DNA of 64,000 bases, taken from positions 62,001 to 126,000 of the forward strand of contig JBCBJV010000002.1 in NCBI GenBank assembly GCA_038522945.1. Reading direction: 5' to 3'. Made by a program: the position numbers and the translations under genes. Under the pieces are notes generated by a model. It saw only the letters and a list, made by a program, of their open reading frames with translations, did no database searches and was not told where the DNA came from. The DNA comes from MED-G105 sp038522945 (GTDB taxonomy: Bacteria > Pseudomonadota > Alphaproteobacteria > Caulobacterales > Parvularculaceae). This document shows, in pieces, positions 16,531-25,946 of the stretch; position 1 is the first letter of the stretch; the number at the start of each line of letters is the position of its first letter.

Positions 16531-17256
16531 TTAACCTGCTGACCTAAACCATCCTGTTACAGAATACCTGTCTCCACCGGCAAAGGTCGAGACTTGGCTG
16601 ACGGTGTGGTGCTTTGAGATATCAAACACGGTCAGGACATTGAATTTCGGCAGGAAGCCGCATTCAATGTCGATATCATCTTTTAAGAACATGAGCATCC
16701 CGCCCCAGTCCGGTTGCCAGTCTTTGGTCAGTCCAAGGACATAAGCGGCCCGACGGGTTCCATCTTCGCGTGCATCCATGTGGCGGGTCAAATAGTGGCC
16801 CGGTGAGAATTTTGTGGCGTGGGCTTCGGCTTTGACAATATCTGGCCGTGCAAGCAATGCGCCGCCAACGGAAAGAAAATCAGGGCTGTTGAGGAACTCA
16901 GAGACCTTGTGGATGTTATGGCCGGGGTCCCAGCGGTTGAGGTATGCCTCAATCATGGGATAAGTCCGGTAGAGATACCCGACATTGCGCCGGGCTTGTT
17001 CATTGAGTTCGGCGAACTTGGCTTGCAGGCCTTGCTGACCCATGGCCGCGAGCTCCTCGTCGCTGTAATGGACGGGGCCTTTACCTTCTTCGACGAAGAG
17101 CGTGCGCCATTTGAGCCCCGACTTCAGGAGCGCGTGCAGATCCTCCGCTGCTGAGTCTGTGAGAAAGTCTCGAACCTGAACAATCCCGGGGCGGGCAAAC
17201 TCTTCGCGATAGGGAGTAAGATCGAGGGACGGGTTTATGGCAAGGTTAATAGTCAT
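16531..17256 (-). CDS. 2-oxoglutarate/Fe(II) oxygenase, prolyl-hydroxylase-like
   Basis: A 241-residue double-stranded beta-helix oxygenase. The iron ligands H-x-D are in LTRHMDARED (about 157-159) and the distal histidine in SKHHTVSQ (about 214). The 2-oxoglutarate-binding arginine is in RYSVTGWFR. The spacing and the GGMLMFL segment resemble the C-terminal prolyl 3,4-dihydroxylase (OFD1/Tpa1) group. A protein target, such as a ribosomal protein, is possible but unproven. The ATG overlaps the TGA of the M20 peptidase gene in ATGA, so the two are translationally coupled. Confidence 0.88.
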   Translation of the reverse strand: MTINLAINPSLDLTPYREEFARPGIVQVRDFLTDSAAEDLHALLKSGLKWRTLFVEEGKGPVHYSDEELAAMGQQGLQAKFAELNEQARRNVGYLYRTYPMIEAYLNRWDPGHNIHKVSEFLNSPDFLSVGGALLARPDIVKAEAHATKFSPGHYLTRHMDAREDGTRRAAYVLGLTKDWQPDWGGMLMFLKDDIDIECGFLPKFNVLTVFDISKHHTVSQVSTFAGGDRYSVTGWFRSAG

Positions 17257-18737
17257 TGAACTCCAGATGCGGTGGTGCTGCCAGCGGTCTTTTCCATAAA
17301 GGCCTCATACCAACTACTAGCCCGTGCCAAGTTCTCTACACTGACTTGCTCGTCTGTTCCGTGGATACGCTCCAGTTCCTTCGGGCCGAAGATAAAGGGC
17401 GCAAAGCGATAGACGTCATCAGCGACAGTTTCATAGTGTCGGGCGTCCGTGCCCTGAAGGGTGAGAAACGGGGTCGTGGGGATCGGCCCGAAGACTTCAG
17501 CCGTGGTGCTCGTGATCGCGTTAAAGGCGCGGCTGTCTTTGCTGGAAACACCGGTCGGTTCGCGCCCTCCAAGGGTTTCAATGGTGACGCGATCATCGTT
17601 TACAACGCGTTCAGTCCGTAGGCGAACGCTTTCGACGGTATCGCGCGGGTGAATGCGAAAATTGACAACGGCGCTTACTGATTGCGGGAGGATGTTCAAT
17701 TTCTCCCCGCCGCTGATGATCGTTGGTGCCGTGGTGGTATGGAGCGCTGCTGCTGTGGAGGGGGCATTGCCGAGCCGGTTGACCACTTGCGGCCCGAAGA
17801 GCCAAAGATTGGCAAGGACGATGCGCTGGGCAAAAGGCGCATTCCGGGCAAGTTCGTGCAGGAAATCCACCAGTACCGGGTCCAGCTTCTGGGGAAACGG
17901 ATCATCGGTGATGGCGACCATCGCCCGGGAGACCACACTAACGGCGGTGTCTTTTCCGGGAGCGGCGGAATGCCCGCCAGGAGCGCGGCCCGTCAGGCGC
18001 AAGGTGGTCGAGCCCTTTTCCGACAGGGAAATTAACGCAAATGGCGCATCCGTGCCGGGTATGAGGCCTTGCACCACACCGGAGCCTTCATCCAGAGCAA
18101 ACTCAAATTGGATGTTGTTCTCCCTGAAATACCGAACTGCCGCGGCTGCACCATTGTCGCCGCCAATCTCCTCGTCATGGCCGAATATGAAGTAAATGTC
18201 CTGGTCCGGCGTAAAGTTGCGCGCGATCAGCCGCTCAGCGGCGCTCAGTATGGCGATCACTTGGCCCTTATTGTCCAGCGTTCCGCGGCCATAGATGATC
18301 CCGTTATCAATGACGCCCCCATAGGGTGGGTGCGTCCATTCATCCAGGGTGGCTTCTTCCACAGGGACCACATCCTGATGGCCGAGAAGCGCAAACGGTT
18401 TGCGGTTGGGATCGCTCCCCTTCCATCGATAAATCAGCGTGCCTTGGGGCATCACCGTGAGCTCGATCGTCCGGTAAACGCCGGGATATGTTTCCCGGAA
18501 GAGCGTATGGAGTTCATTTAAGGACTGTCTTGACGGGGGCGCATCCTCCCCGGCGGAAATGGTTTTGACCTTTAGAGCTTCGGCCAGCTCACCGGCGAGT
18601 TGATCGCGATCGACCGCCTCGGAGATGGCGGAGAATGCCGCGACAGGGTCAGCGCTGCCAATGGACAGGGCACGGATGATCAAGATCGCTACCAGCCCCA
18701 AGGCTATCGCGAGACTGCCTAATAAAATCCGACGCAT
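17253..18737 (-). CDS. M20 family metallopeptidase, carboxypeptidase S-like
   Basis: Zinc peptidase/deacylase of 494 residues. The N-terminal hydrophobic helix RRILLGSLAIALGLVAILII anchors or exports it. Metal and catalytic motifs are LLGHQDVVPV, RGTLDNKGQ, FIFGHDEEIGG and the later LQGTDARHYE. The overall pattern matches the carboxypeptidase S/PM20D1 branch, which hydrolyses or conjugates N-acyl amino acids and short peptides. I prefer the ATG at 18737, right behind GGAGGGAG, over the frame opening at 18767. It precedes the 2OG oxygenase gene in a two-gene unit. Confidence 0.9.
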   Translation of the reverse strand: MRRILLGSLAIALGLVAILIIRALSIGSADPVAAFSAISEAVDRDQLAGELAEALKVKTISAGEDAPPSRQSLNELHTLFRETYPGVYRTIELTVMPQGTLIYRWKGSDPNRKPFALLGHQDVVPVEEATLDEWTHPPYGGVIDNGIIYGRGTLDNKGQVIAILSAAERLIARNFTPDQDIYFIFGHDEEIGGDNGAAAAVRYFRENNIQFEFALDEGSGVVQGLIPGTDAPFALISLSEKGSTTLRLTGRAPGGHSAAPGKDTAVSVVSRAMVAITDDPFPQKLDPVLVDFLHELARNAPFAQRIVLANLWLFGPQVVNRLGNAPSTAAALHTTTAPTIISGGEKLNILPQSVSAVVNFRIHPRDTVESVRLRTERVVNDDRVTIETLGGREPTGVSSKDSRAFNAITSTTAEVFGPIPTTPFLTLQGTDARHYETVADDVYRFAPFIFGPKELERIHGTDEQVSVENLARASSWYEAFMEKTAGSTTASGVQ

Positions 18738-18943
18738 CAGGGCTCCCTCCGAGTTCCAACCTGACATGTTTAGACGTATGGCAGGGTCCCATGCCCGCCG
18801 CTTGAGGTCAAAGGATCAAGTCAGATCGAATTCACGGTCGGGTTTTTATAGCTTGGCTGCCTCAGTCGCTGGCCAAGCTCTTCGCCCTTTCTTCCTTTCT
18901 GGGCTCACTCGACTGTTTTGATTGGCTTGAATACACTTTGCCC

Positions 18944-19870
18944 ATGACCACGCTCATTTACGAACACACCAGTTTCGCGCGCCACGAAGTCCCACCGGGC
19001 CATGTGGAACATCCGGGGCGCTATCGCGCTGTCCATGATGCCCTCGCGGCTCCAGAGTTTGCGCAGGCTGAACGACCTGCGCCCGTCAAAGCGACCACGG
19101 ATCAGGTCGCAGCGGTTCACGGTGAGGGGTTCGTCTCGGCAGTCGTCGATCAAGCCCCAACGGAAAGTCTTGCCCAGCTGGACGCGGATACTTTCATGGG
19201 GCCCTCCAGTCTCGATGCGACCCTTTATGCCGCCGGGAGCCTGTGTGACGCAGTCACTAAGGTGATCAATGGCGAGGCGAAAAATGGGTTCGTTGCAGCT
19301 CGCCCGCCGGGCCATCACGCAGAACCTGCCCGGGCCATGGGCTTTTGCATTTTCAATTCCGTCGCCATCGCCGCGCGCCACGCCCAGAACAGCGGTTGCG
19401 CCCGCGTTGCTGTGCTCGATTTCGACGTGCATCACGGTAACGGCACTGAGGTCGCCTTTTGGGATGACGAAATGAGCTTTTTCGGCTCCAGCCATGAATG
19501 GCCGCAATATCCGGGCACAGGCCGCGATACCGACCGCGGTGCGTTCGATAATATCGTCAACGTGCCGTTGGCGACCGGCACCGACGGGCAAGGCTTTCGC
19601 AAAGCCTGGGGGGAAAAGATCCTGCCGGCGCTTTCTGATTTTGACCCCGATATGATTTTCGTTTCTGCGGGATTTGATGCCCACGCCGCCGACCCTCTGG
19701 GTGGCCTTTTGCTGCGCGAAGATGATTTTGCCTGGGTCACCCGGGAGATTGCCGGTATTGCCCGTGACAAATGTGCCGGGCGGCTCGTCTCAATCCTCGA
19801 GGGTGGGTATGACCTGGACGCGCTGGGGTCGAGCGCCGCAGCGCATGTGAACGTCTTGCTTCAGCCTTGA
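18944..19870 (+). CDS. histone-deacetylase-family hydrolase
   Basis: A 308-residue class II HDAC-like amidohydrolase. Zinc and catalytic signatures are RPPGHHAEP (two histidines), VLDFDVHHGNGT (Asp and His ligands), YPGTGRD and SAGFDAHAADPLGG (Asp ligand). Bacterial members act on acetylated small molecules such as acetylpolyamines, or on acetyl-lysine; the substrate here is unknown. The start is the ATG at 18944 rather than a TTG at 18938. In many alphaproteobacteria this gene lies beside xseB and dxs. Here a phosphatase gene separates it from xseB, and 7 kb of other genes separate xseB from dxs. Confidence 0.92.
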   Translation: MTTLIYEHTSFARHEVPPGHVEHPGRYRAVHDALAAPEFAQAERPAPVKATTDQVAAVHGEGFVSAVVDQAPTESLAQLDADTFMGPSSLDATLYAAGSLCDAVTKVINGEAKNGFVAARPPGHHAEPARAMGFCIFNSVAIAARHAQNSGCARVAVLDFDVHHGNGTEVAFWDDEMSFFGSSHEWPQYPGTGRDTDRGAFDNIVNVPLATGTDGQGFRKAWGEKILPALSDFDPDMIFVSAGFDAHAADPLGGLLLREDDFAWVTREIAGIARDKCAGRLVSILEGGYDLDALGSSAAAHVNVLLQP

Positions 19871-19956
19871 GGTTCACGCCATAACCAGCAAACAGCGATA
19901 GTCTAGCCGCAAACGACCACTCTGAGGGGCGCGGCAGGCGAAACAACGAAGACGAC

Positions 19957-20571
19957 ATGACGATTGGGCGCATCATAACGGCCCGCCATGGGATGCCGAA
20001 CCTTTCCCGGGCGGAGAAAATCACGGCCAGGGAATATGGTCCGTGGTGGGCTGCTTATGACGAAAGTGGTCTGCATCCGGACGAACGTCCGCCGGAAAGC
20101 CTTGTCAAACTGGCCGACGGGGCAACCACGATCTTGTCGTCCACCTTGCCGCGGGCCATCGAGACCGCGGGTCATTTGACTAAAGGCACCCGCGACGTTC
20201 CTGCCGACGCTATTTTTGTGGAAGCGCCGTTGCCGCCGCCGCCGGTGCCGTTGATCCGGCTGAAGCCAGGGACTTGGGGCGTCATCTCACGTTCGTTCTG
20301 GTTTTGGGGGTACGCGCCCAAGGGCATTGAAACCCATCGCCAGACCTGGAGCCGCGTTAAGGAAGTCGCCAGCTTGCTTGAGACTTATGCGGCTGATGGC
20401 GATGTTCTTCTTTGCGCCCATGGATATCTGAACTGGATGCTGGACTGGCATTTCCGGCGCAATGGATTTGCTCGGGTCGAGAGTGAAGGCGGGAACAAAT
20501 ATTGGTCATGGCGCATATTTGAACCGCGCGGCAACCGCGCGCCCGCGCAGATCGCGCAAGCTGCAGAGTAA
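19957..20571 (+). CDS. histidine phosphatase family protein
   Basis: A 204-residue protein with the RHG catalytic motif at the N-terminus (IITARHGMPNLS). The partner residues are in SSTLPRAIETAGHL and, later, LLCAHGYLNWML, where the second catalytic histidine lies. The proline-rich stretch APLPPPPVPLIRLKPG in the middle is unusual for the phosphoglycerate-mutase-like fold and probably forms a loop. The substrate is unknown. It lies between the HDAC-like gene and xseB on the same strand with gaps under 90 bases, so it may share their transcript. Confidence 0.85.
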   Translation: MTIGRIITARHGMPNLSRAEKITAREYGPWWAAYDESGLHPDERPPESLVKLADGATTILSSTLPRAIETAGHLTKGTRDVPADAIFVEAPLPPPPVPLIRLKPGTWGVISRSFWFWGYAPKGIETHRQTWSRVKEVASLLETYAADGDVLLCAHGYLNWMLDWHFRRNGFARVESEGGNKYWSWRIFEPRGNRAPAQIAQAAE

Positions 20572-20638
20572 GAGGCCGCAGAACCAACTAGAGCATAGGC
20601 GGTCGCCCAGCAGTCCAGGGCCGACAGATGGAGACAAT

Positions 20639-20884
20639 ATGTCAAAGAAGACAAGCGACGTAGACAAACTATCATTTGAAGCGGCCCTGGCGGAGCTGGA
20701 AGAGATCGTGCAGAAGCTCGAAGGCGGCGGGGTCGAACTGGAAGAGTCAATCTCGCTTTACGAGCGTGGCGCCGCGCTCAAAAAACACTGCGAGCAGAAA
20801 CTCGCGGCAGCTCAGGAAAAGATCGAGAAGATCGTTGCCGATGGCCAGACGGCGCTGAAGGCAGAGCCTGCATCGTTCGAATAG
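20639..20884 (+). CDS. xseB: exodeoxyribonuclease VII small subunit
   Basis: The 81-residue small subunit binds the large subunit XseA to form the nuclease that degrades single-stranded DNA. LSFEAALAELEEIVQKLEGG and LEESISLYERGAALKKHCE are the conserved helices. The frame is open far upstream (to 20462), but the family start is MSKKTSDV at 20639. The C-terminal tail is short. The next gene downstream in most relatives (ispA or dxs) is displaced here by the accessory stretch 21.0-28.0 kb. Confidence 0.95.
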   Translation: MSKKTSDVDKLSFEAALAELEEIVQKLEGGGVELEESISLYERGAALKKHCEQKLAAAQEKIEKIVADGQTALKAEPASFE

Positions 20885-20974
20885 CGGGTTAGGGCACGGC
20901 ATTTGGCTGTGTACCGTCTGAGGTTTTCCCCGACAGGAACGGTTGACCTCTACTTACACCAAATCGTCGCTCAG

Positions 20975-20992
20975 CTGACACAAATTTGAAGC
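20975..20992 (+). promoter_or_regulatory. possible degenerate Pho box
   Basis: CTGACAC-AAAT-TTGAAGC lies 58 bases before the receptor start. It has the layout of a PhoB site: two 7-base half sites around a 4-base A/T spacer. The first half matches CTGTCAT at 5 of 7, but the second is poor. I list it only because the genes downstream appear to serve phytate use. Confidence 0.2.
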
Positions 20993-21049
20993 ATCTCCGG
21001 CGCAGAGGGGCGCAGGGAATTTTCAATTTTTTGTGGGTGGGGACTTATC

Positions 21050-24001
21050 ATGAAAAAACTGCTGACGACGAGTGCGCTCGTCTCGACAATAGTATTTGTG
21101 TCCAACGCGGCGATGGCTGCCGTCATTGAAGGCCGCGTGAGTGACCAAAGCGGCGACATTGCTCTGGATGGGGCAATTGTTCGAATCGTCGAGACCGGCG
21201 CAACAACAACGACCAACCGCGCGGGCGAGTATCGCTTTGCTGCTGTGCCGGCTGGGGCTTACACCCTGCGCATCAGCTATGTCGGTGCCGAGCAGGTCGA
21301 GACCAGCGTGAACGTCGCCTCTGCCGATGCGGTCGCCCGCGCTGACGTCTCGCTTGGCTCCGATGTTCGCTTGATCGACAACGTTCTTGTTGTTGGCCAG
21401 CGCGGCGCGCTGAACTCCGCCCTGTCACAACAAAAAGCGTCCGACCGGGTCATCACGGTGCTTTCTTCCGACGCAATTGGTCAGCTGCCGGACGAAAACG
21501 TCGCTGAAGCCGCGCGTCGGGCAGCGGGTGTCAATATCCAGAACGACCAGGGCGAAGGCCGTTTCGTTTCAATTCGTGGGGCAAACCCGAATTTTGTGAC
21601 GTCCACGATCAATGGCGTTCGCATTCCTTCACCAGAAGCTGACGCGCGCCAGGTGCCGCTCGATGTGATCGACAGTGACATTCTTTCTTCGATCACGATC
21701 ACCAAGACACTGACCCCAGACGTTGATGGTGATTCGATCGGTGGCAACGTCGAGATCACGACGCTTTCCGGCCTCGACCAGAAAAACATGCTTTTGAAGC
21801 TGAAGGGCGCTGGCATCTACGCAAACCAGGTGGACCAATTCTCCCAGCGGCTTTCGGGGGTTTTCGCCAACAACTTCATGGATAACCGTCTGGGCGTTGC
21901 TGCGTCAGTCGCTTGGCAGGAGCGCAAATTCGGGTCGGAGAACAAGGAAGTTGACGGGCCAGATTGGGAACTTGGCGAAGTTATCCCGTATCCGGAAGAG
22001 CTGGAATTCCGCGACTACCAGATCACGCGGGAGCGCCTTTCAGCCTCGCTGAACCTGGACTTCCAGGCTACCGAGGACGTGCTATTGTATGCACACGGTC
22101 TTTATTCCGACTTCAGCGACCAGGAGTTTCGCTCGCGCGTTGAAAACAAGTTCGGAGATCCTGACTTCGCAGGCGCGACCGGTTCAGTTGCTACGTTTGA
22201 TGCCGCTGCGGACGATCCGTTTGAAGTTGATCGCGACATCAAAGACCGACTGGAAGAGCAGACGATCTGGTCGATCGTCACGGGTGCGAAGCTCGAGCGC
22301 GGGCCGGTGACGGCGGATGTCTCCGGCTCTTATTCGTTTGCAGACGAACGTGAACCTGAGCGTCTGGATTCGGATTTCCGGGCCCAATTCGATGAAGGCA
22401 TTTTCGGCGTAGATGTCAGCGATCAGATCCTGCCGCGCCTGGCCTTCCCGGATGCCGCAGCAGAAGCTGATTACTTCAACAGTGACAACTATGAGTTCGA
22501 CGGGCTTGAGCGTACCAATGGTGTGACTGAAGACGAAGAATGGGCGTTTGCAGCAAACTTCCGCTATGACCTCGATCTCTTTGGCGCCCCTGGCTACGTC
22601 AAGACGGGCGGCAAGATCCGTCTGCGTGAGAAGTTTTATGATCTGGAACTTCAGGTCTATGACGGCTTCGATGGCGACGACCTGCTGTTGTCGCAATTCA
22701 CCAGCGATGTCGATTTTGATCTTGATCGGATCAATCCGGTGCCAAATGGCGGGCTCGTGCGCGACTTCTTCTTCGCAAATGAAGCGCTCTTTGAGCTGAA
22801 CGATTTCGACAGCGCCGTCGACTCAAATGTTGAGGACTACACCGCGAACGAAGATGTCTTTGCTGGCTATGCGATGTTCCAGCGCCAGTTCAGCAGCGTT
22901 GTCTCGCTGATTGCGGGTGTACGCGTCGAGCACACCGAATACGACGCTGAAGGTCAGAGCGTTCTGGTCCAGGAGTTTGAAGGCGAGTTTGACGGTGATG
23001 TCACGGCAACCGATCCATTCACCCTGATCCCTGCAGCGGGGATCCCAGGCCAGGTCCTTGCCGACGATCTCGAATTCGAGTTCGACGCTGGCGACAATGT
23101 CACCACGCTTGAATACGAAGCAGCTTTCCTTTCACCGGAATCCTTCTCAAATTCCTACACGGATGTTCTGCCGAGCGCTTCGTTGCGTTTTGACTTTACA
23201 GACGAAGTGGTCGGCCGCCTCGGATACTACAAGTCGATCGTCCGCCCGAACATTGAAGCCGCCGCCCCGCGGATCAATGCGGAACAAGGCGAAGACAGCC
23301 TCGTGGCAGAAGCCGGGAACCCGCTGATTGATCGTCAGCGCGCCCACAATATCGACGCATCGCTGGAATACTATCCGAACAACAAAGCGGTTTATTCGGT
23401 TGGTTTCTTCTACAAAGACATCAGCGACTTCATCGCTCGCCAGCAGTTCAGCGGTGCTGATGCCGTCTTCAACGGTGTTCAGTACGATGAGCTTGATCTT
23501 TTTGTGAACCTGCCTGACGCGTCGCTCTACGGCTTTGAAGTCAACATGCAGCAGCCGCTGGACATGCTCCCGGGCCTCCTGGACGGCTTGATCCTTAGCG
23601 CCAACTACACCTTTGTTGATGGCGAGGCGACCCTCGGCGACGGCCGCGACATTGACCTGCCAGGTCAGTCACAGCACGTGGCAACGGGTATCCTCGGGTA
23701 CGAAAAAGGCCCGATCAATATCCGTTTTGCAGCGACGTACCGGGATGAATTCCTCGACGAGATCAGTGTTGCAAGCGACGTTGATGGCAGCGCGCTTGAC
23801 CGCATCGTTGATGATCACATCCAGCTTGACGTGTCGGCGAAGTATCGGATCACCGATCAGTTCCGTGCCTTCGTTGAATTCAAGAACATCAACAACGAGC
23901 CGTTTGTGGCGTCGATCCGTTCATCGCAGTTTGGTTCGCTCAACGCACAGTTCGAAGAATACGGCTGGACAGCGAAGTTTGGCCTCGCATTCACCTACTA
24001 G
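21050..24001 (+). CDS. TonB-dependent receptor, Xanthomonas-Caulobacter type
   Basis: A 983-residue outer-membrane transporter. A signal peptide (about 1-23, ending AAMA) is followed by a carboxypeptidase-regulatory-like beta domain (about 25-105). Next comes the plug with DAIGQLPDENVAEAARRAAG, QGEGRFVSIRGANPN and TLTPDVDGDSIGGNVEI (TIGR01782 pattern). The 22-strand barrel ends in a terminal tyrosine (FGLAFTY), the C-terminal signal for outer-membrane insertion. The beta-propeller phytase follows 157 bases downstream. Receptors paired with such phytases are known, so uptake of phytate breakdown products or phytate complexes is the likely role. Energy could come from the TonB operon at 47.8-52.1 kb. 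Confidence 0.93.
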   Translation: MKKLLTTSALVSTIVFVSNAAMAAVIEGRVSDQSGDIALDGAIVRIVETGATTTTNRAGEYRFAAVPAGAYTLRISYVGAEQVETSVNVASADAVARADVSLGSDVRLIDNVLVVGQRGALNSALSQQKASDRVITVLSSDAIGQLPDENVAEAARRAAGVNIQNDQGEGRFVSIRGANPNFVTSTINGVRIPSPEADARQVPLDVIDSDILSSITITKTLTPDVDGDSIGGNVEITTLSGLDQKNMLLKLKGAGIYANQVDQFSQRLSGVFANNFMDNRLGVAASVAWQERKFGSENKEVDGPDWELGEVIPYPEELEFRDYQITRERLSASLNLDFQATEDVLLYAHGLYSDFSDQEFRSRVENKFGDPDFAGATGSVATFDAAADDPFEVDRDIKDRLEEQTIWSIVTGAKLERGPVTADVSGSYSFADEREPERLDSDFRAQFDEGIFGVDVSDQILPRLAFPDAAAEADYFNSDNYEFDGLERTNGVTEDEEWAFAANFRYDLDLFGAPGYVKTGGKIRLREKFYDLELQVYDGFDGDDLLLSQFTSDVDFDLDRINPVPNGGLVRDFFFANEALFELNDFDSAVDSNVEDYTANEDVFAGYAMFQRQFSSVVSLIAGVRVEHTEYDAEGQSVLVQEFEGEFDGDVTATDPFTLIPAAGIPGQVLADDLEFEFDAGDNVTTLEYEAAFLSPESFSNSYTDVLPSASLRFDFTDEVVGRLGYYKSIVRPNIEAAAPRINAEQGEDSLVAEAGNPLIDRQRAHNIDASLEYYPNNKAVYSVGFFYKDISDFIARQQFSGADAVFNGVQYDELDLFVNLPDASLYGFEVNMQQPLDMLPGLLDGLILSANYTFVDGEATLGDGRDIDLPGQSQHVATGILGYEKGPINIRFAATYRDEFLDEISVASDVDGSALDRIVDDHIQLDVSAKYRITDQFRAFVEFKNINNEPFVASIRSSQFGSLNAQFEEYGWTAKFGLAFTY

Positions 24002-24056
24002 GGTCGATTGCCACGTCGATCCTGGCTGACACAATAAGGTGATCCTCCCGGAGCTT

Positions 24057-24098
24057 GACCGGATTGTCAGACGATAGATCTGATGATCCGGTCTTTTT
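24057..24098 (+). terminator. rho-independent terminator after the receptor gene
   Basis: GACCGGAT (24057-24064) pairs with ATCCGGTC (24086-24093), an inner TCAGA/TCTGA stem extends the hairpin, and TTTTT follows. It sits between receptor and phytase, so phytase expression would depend on read-through or its own promoter. Confidence 0.85.
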
Positions 24099-24158
24099 CG
24101 TGCGCCGCGACTGGGTGTGGCGGGTCACCTTTGGACCTAGCAAAGGACGGAGAAAACA

Positions 24159-25229
24159 ATGACAAACAAGCGGAACCTGAAATCGCTGGGAGCGGGATGT
24201 GTTCTGTTCGTGGGTTCCGCGTGCGGGCAGCTACTCGACCCGGTGCCGGACGTGACTGCCGCCCGTGAAACGGCTGACGTTGAGTCAGTCGGCGATGCTG
24301 CAGACGATCCAGCGATTTGGATTAACGAGGCCAATCCTGCCGCCAGCCGTATTCTGGGAACGGACAAACAATCAGGATTGCATGTTTATGATCTCGGTGG
24401 CGAGTCGGTTCAGTTCCTGCCCACAGGCAAAGTGAACAATGTAGATCTTCGTCAAGGGGTGGCGCTTGGTGCAAACGGGTCCGATCAGATTGGGACCCCT
24501 TGGGCCGGCGACGTTGCCGTGGCGTCAAACCGGTCGGATAATACTGTCGCCGTCTACGATATAGATGCTGATGGTATTGTCAGTCAGATCGGTTCATTTG
24601 CTTCCGCGCTTGTGGAGCCATACGGCATTTGCCTCGGGGTGACAGATGGCAATGTGATCGCGTTCGTCACCTACAAGTCTGGGGATTTGATCGCCTACAG
24701 ACTAACGGGACCATCATCGGCAGTTGTTGATGGGCAGATCAAACTGGACAGCCAACTTGAAGGTTGCGTCTATGACGATGAAACCGAGATGCTTTATGTG
24801 GGCGAGGAGGAGAAAGGCATCTGGACGTCCGTCTACCGGGCGGGTGAGTTCACAACGCCGGTTCTGGTCGACGAAGTCGACGCAGCAAGTGGCATCCGGG
24901 CCGACGTCGAGGGACTTGCCATCTATCGCGACCCGAATGGCCCCGATTTCCTGATTGCCTCGTCTCAAGGGAACAATAGCTTCGCGGTTTACGCCCTTGA
25001 AAGCGGAGAGTTCCTCGGGCGGTTCCGGCTCGCAGAAGGCGATGCCATTGACGGTGCTGAAGACACAGACGGCATCGAAGCCACTTCAGTTGCTTTGTCA
25101 GAGGCGTTCCCGCGCGGTGTCCTGATCGTCCAGGACGGGTTCAACAAGCCAAAAGGCAGTCCGCAGAACTTCAAGATAATTGACTGGCGCGAGATTGAGG
25201 GCGTGCTGGCATCAGCAGCAGCTGAATAA
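24159..25229 (+). CDS. beta-propeller phytase
   Basis: A 356-residue secreted enzyme releasing phosphate from phytate with calcium. Family motifs appear in order: DDPAIWIN (49-56), GTDKQSGLHVYDLGG, VNNVDLRQG, EGCVYDDETEMLYVGEEEKG, ADVEGLAIY and SSQGNNSFAVY. These line the six-bladed propeller's calcium and phosphate sites. The N-terminus has a hydrophobic stretch ending VGSACGQ, so export is clear. Lipid attachment at the cysteine is possible, but the lipobox is poor (no leucine at -3). The start is the ATG at 24159 after AAAGGACGGAGAAAA. It pairs with the upstream TonB-dependent receptor, although a strong terminator lies between them. Confidence 0.92.
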   Translation: MTNKRNLKSLGAGCVLFVGSACGQLLDPVPDVTAARETADVESVGDAADDPAIWINEANPAASRILGTDKQSGLHVYDLGGESVQFLPTGKVNNVDLRQGVALGANGSDQIGTPWAGDVAVASNRSDNTVAVYDIDADGIVSQIGSFASALVEPYGICLGVTDGNVIAFVTYKSGDLIAYRLTGPSSAVVDGQIKLDSQLEGCVYDDETEMLYVGEEEKGIWTSVYRAGEFTTPVLVDEVDAASGIRADVEGLAIYRDPNGPDFLIASSQGNNSFAVYALESGEFLGRFRLAEGDAIDGAEDTDGIEATSVALSEAFPRGVLIVQDGFNKPKGSPQNFKIIDWREIEGVLASAAAE

Positions 25230-25307
25230 ATCGTCAAACCTGATTAAAGCCAAGCGGCAAAGATCAGCCCAGACGGTCAGCCTGAGGGCAACTTCCATCG
25301 GGCTAGG

Positions 25308-25328
25308 GGTAGTGCCTCAGTTTGAAAT
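25308..25328 (+). repeat. left terminal inverted repeat of the cassette
   Basis: It begins GG followed by TAGTGCCTCAGTTTGAAAT. It differs from the right end at the second base only (G here, T at the right end read inward). Confidence 0.75.
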
Positions 25329-25471
25329 TAACGGGTGGTTTTCGCCGATAGGCGACAGTCCGGCTTGGGTAATCTAGAATTCAAGAGCCGTCATTCAGCT
25401 TACGACGCATAATCGGACGATTGCTTTGTCACATTTGATGATGCACGATCGCGACGTCCAAATTTGGGGGA

Positions 25472-25921
25472 GTGATCAAGTTGCTGGGCGAGAAAATCTA
25501 TGAGTACGATGTCGATACGACTGCAACCTATGAATATGGATTGAGTCTCTCGGATGTTGTCGCTGGATCGATGGCGCCTCCCTCACACGGCGCACGATTT
25601 GACGTCCACTTTCAGGGCCAGATTCGGGGGAAAATCCAAGGTACTATTAGCGGCGCCGACTTTGCTTTCATGCGTCCAGACGGCCTGGTCGAACTCAATA
25701 TTCATGCGAGGATTGACGCTGGTGACGGAGTTTTCATTGCATTTTGGGCCGGAGGAATTGGGCGCTTGCGTTCAGGCGATCCCGTCTTGGACCTTGCCGA
25801 GAACGTTCGCCTCACGACGTCTCACGAAAGTCACCAATGGGTGAACGGCCGACAGATTTGGGCGACAGGAACGGCAGACTTAGGCGCCGGAAAGATATCT
25901 ATTGAAGCGTTCATGCAATGA
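25472..25921 (+). CDS. DUF3237-like protein
   Basis: A 149-residue all-beta protein resembling the DUF3237 family: YEYGLSLSDVV, GARFDVHFQGQIRGKIQGTI, ADFAFMRPDGLVELNIHAR, and the TTSHESHQWVNGRQIWATG region near the C-terminus. No catalytic residues are established for this family. Cytosolic by appearance. The start is a GTG at 25472 directly after GGGGGA. Codon use looks less GC-rich than the flanking genes, which fits its position inside the inverted-repeat-bounded cassette. It converges with the DUF1330-like gene, leaving 25 bases between stops. Confidence 0.7.
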   Translation: MIKLLGEKIYEYDVDTTATYEYGLSLSDVVAGSMAPPSHGARFDVHFQGQIRGKIQGTISGADFAFMRPDGLVELNIHARIDAGDGVFIAFWAGGIGRLRSGDPVLDLAENVRLTTSHESHQWVNGRQIWATGTADLGAGKISIEAFMQ

Positions 25922-25946
25922 CCGCTTTCACCCCCAAAGTAGGCAT

